Numbered from the stretch's first letter, positions 31,831-41,548 are shown. The stretch: DNA of 64,000 nucleotides from Sanguibacter keddieii (GCF_001064145.1 NZ_JVOJ01000012.1:1-64000); one strand, 5' to 3'. Notes: generated by a model from the letters alone, not told the origin. Program-made: numbers and translations.

Positions 31831-32553
31831 ATGACACTCGCCGCGCAGATGAACGACTTTTCCGCCCTGACCGCCTCGCGCCGCTCGACGCGCGCCTTCA
31901 CGGACCGGGAGATCCCCGCTGAAGTCCTCGATGCGATCCTCGCCGATGCGACGACCGCACCGTCCTGGTCCAACACGCGCGCTTTCCACGTCGCCCTGGC
32001 CACGGGTGAGCGCGCCGCTCGCCTGCGTCAGCACTACGGCCGTCTCTTCGACGAGGAGATCGCCGCCCACGCCCGCAAGGCCGAGGATCCCACCGTCGAA
32101 ATGCCCGTTCCCGACGGCGACTTCCCGGTGCGTAAGCGTTACCCGGACGAGGTGCGACCCGCTCAGATCGAGGTCGCGAAGCTCCTCTACGGCATCTACG
32201 GCATCGAGCGCGCCGACATCGAGGGGCGCAACCGCGTGAACCGCCGCAACGTGATGGCCTTCGACGCTCCCGTCATGGGCTTCGTCTTCGTGCACAAGGA
32301 CATGCTCCCGTGGAGCGCCATGGACGCCGGCCTCATGCTCCAGACCCTGTTCCTGTCCGCCAAGTCGCGCGGCGTTGACTCGTGCCCGATCGGCTTCCTT
32401 GCCATCTGGCGCGAGCCTGTCGAAGCCGAGTTCGAGATTTCCGAGGGCTACCAGTTGATTACCGGTTTCGCGCTCGGTTATGCGGATCCCGAGGCCCCGA
32501 TCAACGCGATGCAGGCGCCGCGCCCGCCGATCCAGCTCCTCGAAGGAAAGTAG
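31831..32553 (+). CDS. Nitroreductase-family FMN enzyme
   Basis: The 240-residue protein has the nitroreductase FMN-binding start ALTASRRSTRAFTDREIPAE, TTAPSWSNTRAFHV and a C-terminal SKSRGVDSCPIGFL, YQLITGFALGYADP. These enzymes reduce nitro-aromatics, quinones or flavins with NAD(P)H. Substrate unknown. A hairpin AAAAGGT/ACCTTTT lies just after the stop. Confidence 0.9.
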   Translation: MTLAAQMNDFSALTASRRSTRAFTDREIPAEVLDAILADATTAPSWSNTRAFHVALATGERAARLRQHYGRLFDEEIAAHARKAEDPTVEMPVPDGDFPVRKRYPDEVRPAQIEVAKLLYGIYGIERADIEGRNRVNRRNVMAFDAPVMGFVFVHKDMLPWSAMDAGLMLQTLFLSAKSRGVDSCPIGFLAIWREPVEAEFEISEGYQLITGFALGYADPEAPINAMQAPRPPIQLLEGK

Positions 32554-32555
32554 AG

Positions 32556-32578
32556 TAAAAGGTCCTTTACCTTTTCGT
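32556..32578 (+). terminator. AT-rich hairpin after the nitroreductase gene
   Basis: AAAAGGT (32557-32563) pairs with ACCTTTT (32569-32575) around a 5-base loop, directly after the stop codon, with the T-run forming part of the stem as in many intrinsic terminators. Confidence 0.55.
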
Positions 32579-32628
32579 GAACAATGCCGCATAGCGGGGT
32601 GTGCTCCTGGGTGAGCGTCTACCGTGGA

Positions 32629-32646
32629 ACGAGGCCCCGGCCTCGT
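32629..32646. repeat. GGCCTCGT hairpin (perfect 8-bp stem)
   Basis: ACGAGGCC (32629-32636) and GGCCTCGT (32639-32646) are separated by only CC. It belongs to the recurrent stem family and lies 26 bases ahead of the transporter ATG. Confidence 0.65.
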
Positions 32647-32672
32647 GACATGTTCGCAATCGGAAGGACCCT

Positions 32673-33995
32673 ATGTCCAAGAAGTACCTCTCTGTCGCCT
32701 TCGCCTACGTGGGAGTCATCATCGGCGCGGGCCTGGCGAGTGGCCAGGACCTGCTCCAATACTTTCTCTCCTTCGGCGCGAAGGGCCTGATCGGCATCGC
32801 GGTCCTGGGCGTCCTCAACGTCGTCTTCGGCGTCGTTGCGCTCCAGCTCGGCTCCTACTACCGATCCGGCCACCACGACGAGGTCTTCGAACGCATCACC
32901 CACCCGGCGCTGCGCCGCGTCATCGACGTCGTGCTCGTCTTCTCGGGCTTCGCGATGGGTTTCGTGATGCTCGCGGGTGCCGGCGCGAACCTTGAGCAGC
33001 AGTTTGGCCTGCCCGCGTGGGCGGGGAGCGCCCTGTGCGCGGTGTTGGTTATTCTCACGGCCTTCCTCGACTTCGACCGGATCATGAAGGTGATCGGCGT
33101 CTTTACGCCCATGATCATCGTCGCCATCACGATTCTCACCATCTACTCGCTGGCCACCCCGCACCCGGGCGTCGCCGAACTCAACGCCGCCGCCACCCAG
33201 GTCACCCCGGCGCTGCCCAACCTGTGGCTCTCCACGATCAACTACTTCGCCCTGTGTGTCGTCAACGGCATCGCGATGGCCTTCGTGCTCGGTGGCTCGG
33301 TGCTGCGCATCGGCGAGGCCCGCCGCGCCGGGCGCATCGGCGGAACCATCATCGCTCTCGTCATCGGCGCGGACGCCCTGTGCCTGTACCTGAACATGGA
33401 TCGCGTCTGGGACGTGAACGTTCCCGCCCTCGAGATCGCGCGCTCGATCCACCCGGCCTTCGCCTTCGTCTACACGCTGATCATTTTCGCGCTCATCTAC
33501 AACACGGTCTTTTCTCTCTTCTACTCGACGGCGCGCCGCTTCTCGGACGGGCAGACCACCCGGATGCGCATCGTCCTCGTCGGCGTGGTTGCCGTGGGCT
33601 ACGCGGCCTCCCTCATGGGCTTCAAGAAGCTGATTGGCGGCATGTACCCGATCATTGGCTGGTTGGGCGTCGCCCTCCTTGTCGTCCTCGCGGTCGGCTG
33701 GCTGCGCGAGCGCTCCGCCGTCCTGCGCGAGGAGAACCTGCGTCGCAAGCTCATCCGCGTCCTCGTACGCAAGCACGCCGACGACCTGGAGTACACGGAC
33801 GAGCACCGCGCCCAGGCGCGAACCCTCGCCCAGGCCTCGGTCGTTGATGGCACCGAGCTGCGCCGCGAAGCCGACTCGATCGCCGAGCAGATCGCAGACA
33901 CTCAGGACGACGCCGCCGCCTACGCGCGCGAGGCCCTGCCCGTTGACGAGGCCCTGGTCGAGCAGGCGATCGAGGCCGACCGGGCGAACGGCTGA
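32673..33995 (+). CDS. YkvI-family membrane protein (LeuT-fold-like transporter)
   Basis: The 440-residue protein has about ten membrane segments in residues 1-350. It begins with YLSVAFAYVGVIIGAGLASG, whose unwound glycine-rich first helix is typical of LeuT-fold transporters such as the YkvI family. The C-terminal 90 residues are cytoplasmic and rich in charged helices (HADDLEYTDEHRAQARTLAQ). Substrate unknown. ATG at 32673 after GGAAGGACC. Confidence 0.75.
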   Translation: MSKKYLSVAFAYVGVIIGAGLASGQDLLQYFLSFGAKGLIGIAVLGVLNVVFGVVALQLGSYYRSGHHDEVFERITHPALRRVIDVVLVFSGFAMGFVMLAGAGANLEQQFGLPAWAGSALCAVLVILTAFLDFDRIMKVIGVFTPMIIVAITILTIYSLATPHPGVAELNAAATQVTPALPNLWLSTINYFALCVVNGIAMAFVLGGSVLRIGEARRAGRIGGTIIALVIGADALCLYLNMDRVWDVNVPALEIARSIHPAFAFVYTLIIFALIYNTVFSLFYSTARRFSDGQTTRMRIVLVGVVAVGYAASLMGFKKLIGGMYPIIGWLGVALLVVLAVGWLRERSAVLREENLRRKLIRVLVRKHADDLEYTDEHRAQARTLAQASVVDGTELRREADSIAEQIADTQDDAAAYAREALPVDEALVEQAIEADRANG

Positions 33996-33996
33996 G

Positions 33997-34602
33997 TTAG
34001 TTGGCCGACGAGGCCGTGGCCTCCTCGTGCGCAAGCAGCCAGGCTTTCACGTCCCCTCCTGCCGCGTAGCCGCCGGGGCCGCTGGCTGCCACGACCCGGT
34101 GGCAGGGTCGGATCAGGAGCAGGGGATTACGCCCCACCGCTCCGCCGATCGCCTGGGCCGACGCGGGCACACCTGCGTCCCGCAGCGTGGCCGCGAGGTG
34201 CCCGTACGTGCGCGTCGCGCCGTGGGGGATAGCGTCCATCGCCTCCCACACGTGCCTCTGGAAGTCCGTGCCCTCGGGCGCGAGGGGGACGCAAGCGGGG
34301 GAGGGGGACTCGCCCGCGAAGTAACCGTCGAGCCACACCACCGCCGCGCCCAGAGCCCGCGCGTCCGCCTCGCCCCACCCGGCCTCGGCGAGGATAACAT
34401 CCCGGGAAACGGGCGAGGTTAGGTCGAGCGCGGAGCGCGCCACGGCCTCGTCGATGCCGTAGGGGGAGCCGAAGAAACGCTGCCCGGCCCCCCACAAGCC
34501 GATGAGCGCACCGCCCCGCGCGGCCAGCGTGAGGCTGCCGATGGGGGAGTCGTAGGTGGCGAGTGCCGGATCAGAACTGCTCGGGGTGCTCTCGGTAGGC
34601 AT
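33997..34602 (-). CDS. ogt: Methylated-DNA-protein cysteine methyltransferase
   Basis: The 201-residue protein transfers alkyl groups from O6-alkylguanine in DNA to itself. The active cysteine lies in LIRPCHRVV near residue 165, followed by GPGGYAAGGDVKAWLLAHE. The DNA-binding helix region has PHGATRTYGHLAATLRDAG. The ATG at 34602 lies 32 bases inside the 3' end of the protoglobin gene, so the two are probably one transcript. It converges with the YkvI-type gene, with 1 base between stop codons. Confidence 0.93.
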   Translation of the reverse strand: MPTESTPSSSDPALATYDSPIGSLTLAARGGALIGLWGAGQRFFGSPYGIDEAVARSALDLTSPVSRDVILAEAGWGEADARALGAAVVWLDGYFAGESPSPACVPLAPEGTDFQRHVWEAMDAIPHGATRTYGHLAATLRDAGVPASAQAIGGAVGRNPLLLIRPCHRVVAASGPGGYAAGGDVKAWLLAHEEATASSAN

Positions 34603-35164
34603 ACGCCCACACTGTCACGGCGACAGTCACAGCGCGAGTCCAGGCATCACGGACGGCGCTCAGTTCGTCACCCTCGAAGCCCTCCGCGAGGAGACGGTGA
34701 CCGACCTCCACAGTGGGCGCGATGAAGGCGAGCACGTAGCGCAGGGGCACGAATGGTGTCGAGTCCGCCCCATCCGCCGCGTTCTTCGCTGCGGACATGT
34801 GCCGTGCGCCGATCAGGTACTGGTAGTCCAACCACGCCTGGTCACGCTCGCGCGTGCACATGTCGATGATCCACTGGGCGAAGCGCGGCTTTGACGCCTG
34901 CGCGTACTCGGGGTTTGGCTGCCCGTCCGGGTGCGCGGAATGTGCTGCCAGATACGTCTTTTGAGCCAGAATTCCGCGCCACGTGTCGACCATTTCCATA
35001 GCGTGTGGCGCCAGGATGGGTTCTGCTCGTGAGAGCAGCTCTGCGTCACCGGGCTGGACGTGTGCGGCGGCCTCGATCTGGCGTAGATCCTCGAGTGTGA
35101 GCGGGGATGTGGGGACGGCATCGGTGCCGTAGGTGTACCCCGACGAGTGGTCGTAAGCGGTCAT
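34571..35164 (-). CDS. Protoglobin-domain haem protein
   Basis: The 197-residue protein follows the protoglobin pattern throughout: YTYGTDAVPTSPLTLEDL, VDTWRGILAQKTYLAAH, QWIIDMCTRERDQAWLDYQY, IGARHMSAAKNAADG, PLRYVLAFIAPTVEVG and a final WAYAYREHPEQF. Protoglobins bind haem and gases (O2, CO, NO). The likely proximal His is in LIGARH. The ATG at 35164 follows a near-perfect AAGGAGG; a longer frame to 35230 lacks one. Coupled to ogt by a 32-base overlap. Confidence 0.88.
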   Translation of the reverse strand: MTAYDHSSGYTYGTDAVPTSPLTLEDLRQIEAAAHVQPGDAELLSRAEPILAPHAMEMVDTWRGILAQKTYLAAHSAHPDGQPNPEYAQASKPRFAQWIIDMCTRERDQAWLDYQYLIGARHMSAAKNAADGADSTPFVPLRYVLAFIAPTVEVGHRLLAEGFEGDELSAVRDAWTRAVTVAVTVWAYAYREHPEQF

Positions 35165-35352
35165 GAGAACCTCCTTGAAACGATGCGTCGATTGTACAAC
35201 GTGCTCTGATCGTGTGGGTCTGTTTGACATTCGGGGATGGTGTCGAGGCCATGCGGGCGGGGCGTGGTACGCCGCGCGAGTTCGCGGCGCGCGTAGCCGC
35301 TGTAGTGAGATGGCAACGGCGCTGGTGGGGTTGCTCGCAATACAATTGACCT

Positions 35353-37275
35353 ATGGAACCCCTTCTTATTGCCGTGGCCGGAATGCTCATCATCGTGGCA
35401 TGCCAATTCGTCGCGCCCAAGGTGCGCGTGGCAGCCCCCCTGATCCTGCTGGTCGTCGGCCTGGTGATCGGGTTCCTGCCGCAGGTGGGGGCCATCGAGA
35501 TTGAGCCGAACATCATCCTCGAGATGGTGCTGCCGCCCCTGCTGTTCTCGGCGGCCGTGCGTATGCCGACCATGGACTTCCGGCGCGAGATGCAGGCCGT
35601 CGCGATGCTCGCGATTCCCCTCGTGTTCCTGTCCGCCTTCGCGGTCGGCTTCGTCATCAACTGGCTGGTCCCCGCGATCTCCCTGCCCTGGGGTGTCGCG
35701 CTGGGCGCGGTCCTGTCGCCGACCGACGCGGTCGCTATCTCGATTGCGAAACGCTCCGGCGTCTCTCACCGCATCATCACTGTCCTCGAGGGCGAGGGGC
35801 TCTTTAACGACGCGACCTCGCTGGTCCTGCTCTCCGCAGCGATGAGCGCCGGTCTGGCCGCCGACGAACACGCCCTCAACCCGGGCCTGCTCATCGGCAA
35901 GGTCGCCATCGCCCTCGGTATCGCCGCGGGTATTGGATGGGTCGTCGGCGAGGTCGGCGTACGCCTGCGCGCCCTCATCAAGGAGCCCTCGGCCGACACG
36001 GTTTTCTCCTTCGCGATGCCCTTCATCGCATCGATCCCCGCCGAGCACCTGGGAGGCTCCGGCCTCGTTGCGGCTGTCGTCGCCGGCCTGGTCGTCTCGC
36101 GCCGCCGCGCCGCCACGATTTCCGCGGCGAACAGGCGATTCTCCCAGCAGAATTGGCAGACCATGACGCTCGTCTTGGAGAGCGGGATTTTCCTGACGAT
36201 GGGCCTGCAGGCCTTCGGTATCGTCGAGGAGACCGCCGCGTTCTCCGGCGGCTTGGCCTTCGCCGCGTTCCTCGCCGTCATCCTCGGCGCGCTCATCATG
36301 GTCATGCGAGCCATCTTCATCGCCATCATGCTCGCCTGGCTGGACCACCGCCGTACCCACCGTCAACGCCGCTACGAGGCCGAGGCCGCGCGCATTGAGC
36401 GCTTCGAGAAGCGCATGCACAAGGCGAGTGAAGTCGACGCCGACATGCTTCAGGCGCGCGACCTGAGTCCCGAACGCTGGGAAGACGCGCTTAACCACTA
36501 TCGTCGCCGCCTCAAGCGGCGCGCGCGCCGCAACGCCATGCGCGGATCGGACCTGGACTACTTCGCGAACGAGCCGCTGGGCCCGCGCGAGGGCAGCGTC
36601 ATCGTGTGGGCGGGCATGCGCGGAGCGATCACCCTGGCGGCCGCGCAAACTATCTCGACGCACGCCCCGATGCGCGCGCTGCTGCTCACGATCGCCCTGT
36701 TCATCGCGGCGGGCGCCCTCGTCATTCAGGGCCTGACCCTGCCCGGACTCATCCGCATCGTCAAGCCCCAGATGGCCACGGGCGACATCTCCGAAGATGA
36801 GCGCGCCAAGCTCCTGAAGGTCATGGGCTGCGCACTGGTGGATACGGCGCTCGCCCAGACGATCCATGAGGTCGACGGACAGACCCTGCTGTCCGCCGGC
36901 GTCTCGCGCACCCTCTCACGCATCGGTCACGCGGTCTCCGTCGAGGATGAAGCCACGGGTGCTCGCATTGCCCGCGCGGCCGACCGCGTCCTCACCGACA
37001 TCCTTCACGACGCGCCCACCCAGGCCGCCCTTTCCGCGAGTGAGACGGACGACGACGGCCGCGCCACCGTCGACATGAGCGAGGAGGAGGTTGAGCGTTC
37101 CTTCACGCGCGACCAGATCCGTGAACTCGCGCTGGAGGCCATCCACGCCCAGCGCGGTGCCCTCCTGCAGGCCCGTGACGAGGGAATCTTCTCCTCGGCG
37201 GCCCTGGAAGGCGCCCTCGCCCGACTCGACAACGAGGAAATCCTGCTGGTCTCCAGCCACGGCGTCGACAACTGA
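35353..37275 (+). CDS. Na+/H+ antiporter, CPA1 family
   Basis: The 640-residue protein has about 12 membrane segments and the CPA1 signatures LGAVLSPTDAVAISIAKRSG and EGEGLFNDATSLVLL, then WAGMRGAITLAAAQTIST in the last membrane helices. A basic loop (residues about 345-400) and a C-terminal cytoplasmic region of about 160 residues follow, with conserved-looking helices. It exchanges Na+ (or K+) for H+. ATG at 35353. No partner genes nearby. Confidence 0.93.
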   Translation: MEPLLIAVAGMLIIVACQFVAPKVRVAAPLILLVVGLVIGFLPQVGAIEIEPNIILEMVLPPLLFSAAVRMPTMDFRREMQAVAMLAIPLVFLSAFAVGFVINWLVPAISLPWGVALGAVLSPTDAVAISIAKRSGVSHRIITVLEGEGLFNDATSLVLLSAAMSAGLAADEHALNPGLLIGKVAIALGIAAGIGWVVGEVGVRLRALIKEPSADTVFSFAMPFIASIPAEHLGGSGLVAAVVAGLVVSRRRAATISAANRRFSQQNWQTMTLVLESGIFLTMGLQAFGIVEETAAFSGGLAFAAFLAVILGALIMVMRAIFIAIMLAWLDHRRTHRQRRYEAEAARIERFEKRMHKASEVDADMLQARDLSPERWEDALNHYRRRLKRRARRNAMRGSDLDYFANEPLGPREGSVIVWAGMRGAITLAAAQTISTHAPMRALLLTIALFIAAGALVIQGLTLPGLIRIVKPQMATGDISEDERAKLLKVMGCALVDTALAQTIHEVDGQTLLSAGVSRTLSRIGHAVSVEDEATGARIARAADRVLTDILHDAPTQAALSASETDDDGRATVDMSEEEVERSFTRDQIRELALEAIHAQRGALLQARDEGIFSSAALEGALARLDNEEILLVSSHGVDN

Positions 37276-37311
37276 TCGCCGCTGCGGCGTCAGCCGAGCG
37301 AGGTCGGCGCG

Positions 37312-37884
37312 TCAGTCCGTCGTCACCCGCGAGGCGTACGCCGGGTCGTCCGTGACCGAATTGAGCGCCTCCTCCAGGCGCTGCGGGCTCACGATTCCGT
37401 CGCGCGCCAGGACCCGGTAGGTCTGGTCGGCCTCGTGCGTGAGCATGTTCGTAACCTCAAAACCGTTGCGCTCGTAGAACGCCAGGCGGCGCACACGCTG
37501 CTGGTAGTTCCCGGCCTCGCGCACGACCGGCTCGATCTCGAGCAGCTGCGGCACGTCGCCGTAGCGCTCGCGGAAGTAGGTGAGGATGCGCGTGCCGTAG
37601 CCCGCGCTGCGCGTGCGCCCGTCCACCGCGAGGAAACCCAGGTAGAACAGGTCGGGGAACGCGAACGAGTACGTCAGGGCGACCACGTGGGTTGCCCCGG
37701 CCTCGCCCGCGGGCAGGGAGGGATCGATCCACGCGAGGAAGGAGACCTGGTCCATCTGGGCGCTCGCCAGCAGCTCGGGAAGGGGGATCTGCTCCTCGGG
37801 CGGGAAGGAACGCTCGTAGATTTCCTTGACTGTGTCGGTGATTGGCCCCTCGTTGGGCACCAGAATCCGGGTGAGGTCGGTCAT
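37312..37884 (-). CDS. GNAT-family acetyltransferase
   Basis: The 190-residue protein has the GNAT core FYLGFLAVDGRTRSAGYGTR, ILTYFRERYGDVPQLLEIEP and RLAFYERNGFEVTNML. Substrate unknown. Convergent with the antiporter gene. ATG at 37884 with a plausible GGTC-type leader only. Confidence 0.83.
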   Translation of the reverse strand: MTDLTRILVPNEGPITDTVKEIYERSFPPEEQIPLPELLASAQMDQVSFLAWIDPSLPAGEAGATHVVALTYSFAFPDLFYLGFLAVDGRTRSAGYGTRILTYFRERYGDVPQLLEIEPVVREAGNYQQRVRRLAFYERNGFEVTNMLTHEADQTYRVLARDGIVSPQRLEEALNSVTDDPAYASRVTTD

Positions 37885-38101
37885 GGGGTCAGTCTAGCCG
37901 CTCGGCCTCGCGCACCCCGGTAGACAGCCGATGGACGAGGTCAGGGCAGGGTTTTGGGGCGCGTCATGTGACGTGGGACATGCGGGTTCAGGGGCTTATC
38001 AGGGGACGATCAGGGGTCGGTCAGTGAACAGCGGCGATCGTGGGTGACGGTCGCTCACCTAGACTTGTATGCGTAATCAACAGCAGATGTGAGGATGAAG
38101 C
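37885..38101. other. Intergenic region with short direct repeats
   Basis: Three direct copies of TCAGGGG lie at about 37988, 37999 and 38010 (TTCAGGGGCTTATCAGGGG and GATCAGGGGTCGG), followed by GTGACGGTCGCTCAC, an interrupted palindrome. They lie ahead of the giant ABC gene and could be regulator sites. No clear promoter is seen. Confidence 0.35.
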
Positions 38102-41100
38102 GTGCTAGAGCTCAAGGAGATCGTCAAGGCCTACCAGACCGCCAACCTCGTGCAGGTGGCGCTCAACAAGGTCTCCGTGGCGTTCCGCGACAACGAGTTC
38201 GTGGCCGTGCTGGGCCAGTCCGGTTCCGGCAAGACGACGATGCTCAACGTCATCGGCGGCCTCGACCGCTTCCAGAGCGGCGACCTCGTCATCGACGGCA
38301 TTTCGACGAAGGACTACAAGGCCCGCGACTGGGATGCCTACCGCAACAACCGCATCGGCTTCGTCTTCCAGGCCTACAACCTGATCCCGCACCAGAGTGT
38401 CCTGGCGAACGTCGAGCTGGCACTGACTCTGTCGGGCGTCTCGCGCTCTGAGCGCCGCAAGCGCGCCCTCGACGCTCTGGAACGGGTCGGCCTGAAGGAC
38501 CACGTCCACAAGAAGCCCTCGCAGATGTCGGGCGGCCAGATGCAGCGCGTCGCCATCGCGCGCGCCCTCATCAACGACCCCGAGATCCTGCTGGCCGACG
38601 AGCCCACCGGCGCCCTCGACTCCAAGACGAGCGTGCAGGTCATGGACCTGCTGCGCGACGTGGCCCGCGACCGCCTCGTCATCATGGTCACGCACAACCC
38701 CGAGCTGGCCCACGAGTACGCGACCCGCATCGTCGAGCTGGCCGACGGCTGCATCGTCGCTGACTCCGATCCTTTCGTGCCCACCGCGCAAGACCGGCGC
38801 GAAGCCAAGCCCGCGCGCCGCACCTCGATGGGCTTCCTGACGGCCCTGTCGCTGTCGGCCAACAACCTGATGACGAAGAAGGGACGCACCCTCATGACCT
38901 CCTTCGCGGGGTCCATCGGCATCATCGGCATCGCCGCGATCCTCGCGCTGGCCAACGGCACCAACGCCTACATCGCAAAAACCGAAGAGGAGACGCTGGG
39001 CGCGTACCCGCTGACGATCCAGAAAACCGGCATCGACATGACAGCCGCGCTGTCCGTGTCGGCCTCGGACTCGAAGGACTCCCAGCCCGCGCCCGACGGC
39101 AAGGTCGGCGTCTCCAAGCTGCGCACCTTCGCCGACACGATCCGCGACGCGAAGACCAACGACCTGGCCTCCCTCAAGACCTACCTGGACAACAACGGCG
39201 GCGACATTAACACGATGGTCAACGCGATCGAGTACGACTACGACATCGTCCCGCAGATCTACCAGTCCGACACGTCCAAGGCGACCGTGCAGGTCAGCCC
39301 CGACCAGTCGATGAAGCAGATGGAGACAGGCTTCGGATCGGGGGCATTCTCCTCGATGATGGTCACCAACCCCTTCTACCAGATGCCCGCCACGACCTCG
39401 CTGTACACCTCCGCGTACGACGTGGTCGCCGGCTCCTGGCCGAGTGGCGCGAACCAGGTTGTCCTGGTCTTGGACGAGGATGGCAACATCCCCAACCTCT
39501 TCGAATACACCCTGGGTCTGAAAGACCACAAGGAATTCGACGACCTCATGCGCCAGTACTACCAGGGCGCCCTGGGGGATAAGAAGCAGTCCGGGGCGCA
39601 GTCGGGCGCGCAGTCCGGGGCCAGTACCGCGACCTACGACTACTCCGCGATCCTGGGCACGACCTTCCGGCGCGTCAACGCCTTCGACAAGTACACGTGG
39701 GATGACACCTACAAGGTCTGGACGGACCGCTCCTCCGACGCGGACTACATGAAGAAGCTAGTGGATGGCGGGCAGCAGCTGACGATCTCCGGCATCGTCA
39801 AGCCCAACTCCGACAAGGGCGGTGCCCTGCGCCAGGGCATCGCCTACACGCCCGCCCTGACCTACCAGATCATCGAGGAGGCGGCGGCCAGCCCGATCGT
39901 TAAGGCCCAACGCGCCAAGCCCGACGTCGATGTGTTCACCGGCAAGACCTTCAAGGAGCTGGCTGACAACCAGAAGAGCCAGTCCGGCGGCTTCGACATG
40001 TCCTCCCTGTTCACGGTGGACGAGTCCAAGCTCTCCGCTGCCTTCCAGATCGACCCCAGCAAGATGCAGATGGACCTGTCGGGCCTGGACTTTTCCGGCA
40101 TGGACTTCTCCGGCCTCGATTTTTCCAATCTCGACATGTCGGGCCTGGACCTGTCGACCATCGACCTGTCGGCCCTCGCCGCCCAGTCCGGCGCCCAGTC
40201 CGGCATGACCTTCGACCTGTCCGGCCTTGACTTCGGGGAGCTGAGCAAGGACCTGCCGCAGCTGGCCAACGTCGACTTTCAGACGATCATCCGCTCGGCC
40301 CTGGCCGACGGCGCCGTCAAGGATGGCGCGGCCGACTACCTGAGCGCCCAGGCATCCCAGATCGCCCAGGGGTTCCAGGACTACGCCCGCGAGCAGATCG
40401 AGGCGGGCGGCACGACGGACTTCGCGACCCTGGCCTCGGCGTACTTCTCTCAGCCCGAGGTGCTCGAGCAGCTGCGAGCGGCCGTCTCCTCGGACAAGGT
40501 CGTTGACTCCGACAAGCTCGCCGCGAACCTGACGAAGGCGCTCGGCAATGACCCGGCCCTGGCCCAGATCGGCACCGACGTCTCCACTCAGGTCATGAAC
40601 GCGATCTCCGCGCAGATCGCCGCCCAGCTGGGTCGCACTCTTACCCAGGGCGTGAGTGCCGTCATTGGGCAGGTCATGCAGGAAGCCATGACGAACGCGA
40701 TGACCTCGATGATGACGCAGCTGTCGACCGCGATCGGCGACCAGATCGGCGCGACCATGGAGCAGTTCGCCACCAACATGTCCAGCGCCTTCTCCATCGA
40801 TCCGCAGGCATTCGCCGACGCCTTCCACTCCAACCTGGACGAGAAGTCCCTCGCCGCCCTCATGGCGACCATGTTCTCCACGAACGTCCCGACCCTGGAC
40901 ACGAACCTGAGGAACCTAGGCTGGGCGGACATCGCCTCCCCGTCGAACATCTCGATCTACCCCAAGTCCTTCGCGGACAAGGACAAGGTGAAGGCCGCGC
41001 TCGACGCCTACAACGCCGACAACAAGGCGGCGGGGGCGACCGACAAGGTCATCACCTACTCCGACGTCATGGGTGCGCTCATGAGCTCGGTGACCAAGAT

Positions 41101-41512
41101 CGTCGACATCATCTCCTGGCTGCTCATCGCCTTCGTGTCGATCTCTCTGGTGGTCTCCTCGATCATGATTTCGATCATCACCTACATCTCGGTCCTCGAG
41201 CGCCGCAAGGAGATCGGCATCCTGCGTTCGATCGGTGCCTCGAAGGGCGACGTGTCGCGCGTGTTCAACGCCGAGACCGTCATCGAAGGCCTCTTGGCAG
41301 GCCTGATGGGCGTGGGCGTGACTTACGGGCTGTGCGCGATCGCGAATAGCATCGCCTACTCCTCGTTCAACGTCGAGAATATTGCCCAGCTCTCGCCGCT
41401 CACGGCCCTGACACTCATCGCGGTGTCCGTCGGCCTGACCGTCATCGCGGGCATCATCCCGGCCTCGCGAGCCTCGCGCCAGGACCCGGTCGAAGCCCTG
41501 CGCTCCGAGTGA
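38102..41512 (+). CDS. MacB/FtsX-type ABC transporter with very large extracellular domain
   Basis: The 1,136-residue protein fuses an ATPase (residues 1-240: Walker A VLGQSGSGKTTMLNV, signature MSGGQMQRVAIARAL, Walker B ILLADEPTGALD) to a MacB-like permease. The first membrane helix is near 262-285. An extracellular domain of about 650 residues follows, then three C-terminal helices with SVLERRKEIGILRSIGASKG. Residues about 655-705 contain tandem pentapeptides of the DFSGL type. These proteins often move lipoproteins or peptides or act as mechanotransmitters. GTG start at 38102 is the first base after GATGAAGC; the ribosome-binding site is weak. Confidence 0.9.
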   Translation: MLELKEIVKAYQTANLVQVALNKVSVAFRDNEFVAVLGQSGSGKTTMLNVIGGLDRFQSGDLVIDGISTKDYKARDWDAYRNNRIGFVFQAYNLIPHQSVLANVELALTLSGVSRSERRKRALDALERVGLKDHVHKKPSQMSGGQMQRVAIARALINDPEILLADEPTGALDSKTSVQVMDLLRDVARDRLVIMVTHNPELAHEYATRIVELADGCIVADSDPFVPTAQDRREAKPARRTSMGFLTALSLSANNLMTKKGRTLMTSFAGSIGIIGIAAILALANGTNAYIAKTEEETLGAYPLTIQKTGIDMTAALSVSASDSKDSQPAPDGKVGVSKLRTFADTIRDAKTNDLASLKTYLDNNGGDINTMVNAIEYDYDIVPQIYQSDTSKATVQVSPDQSMKQMETGFGSGAFSSMMVTNPFYQMPATTSLYTSAYDVVAGSWPSGANQVVLVLDEDGNIPNLFEYTLGLKDHKEFDDLMRQYYQGALGDKKQSGAQSGAQSGASTATYDYSAILGTTFRRVNAFDKYTWDDTYKVWTDRSSDADYMKKLVDGGQQLTISGIVKPNSDKGGALRQGIAYTPALTYQIIEEAAASPIVKAQRAKPDVDVFTGKTFKELADNQKSQSGGFDMSSLFTVDESKLSAAFQIDPSKMQMDLSGLDFSGMDFSGLDFSNLDMSGLDLSTIDLSALAAQSGAQSGMTFDLSGLDFGELSKDLPQLANVDFQTIIRSALADGAVKDGAADYLSAQASQIAQGFQDYAREQIEAGGTTDFATLASAYFSQPEVLEQLRAAVSSDKVVDSDKLAANLTKALGNDPALAQIGTDVSTQVMNAISAQIAAQLGRTLTQGVSAVIGQVMQEAMTNAMTSMMTQLSTAIGDQIGATMEQFATNMSSAFSIDPQAFADAFHSNLDEKSLAALMATMFSTNVPTLDTNLRNLGWADIASPSNISIYPKSFADKDKVKAALDAYNADNKAAGATDKVITYSDVMGALMSSVTKIVDIISWLLIAFVSISLVVSSIMISIITYISVLERRKEIGILRSIGASKGDVSRVFNAETVIEGLLAGLMGVGVTYGLCAIANSIAYSSFNVENIAQLSPLTALTLIAVSVGLTVIAGIIPASRASRQDPVEALRSE

Positions 41513-41516
41513 CGCA

Positions 41517-41548
41517 CGCGGCCTCGTCCCTTTCGGGGCGAGGCCGTG
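41517..41548 (+). terminator. Terminator hairpin after the ABC gene (GGCCTCGTCC-type stem)
   Basis: CGCGGCCTCGTCCC (41517-41530) pairs with GGGGCGAGGCCGTG (41535-41548), with two weak positions and a TTTC loop, 4 bases after the stop. Confidence 0.7.
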
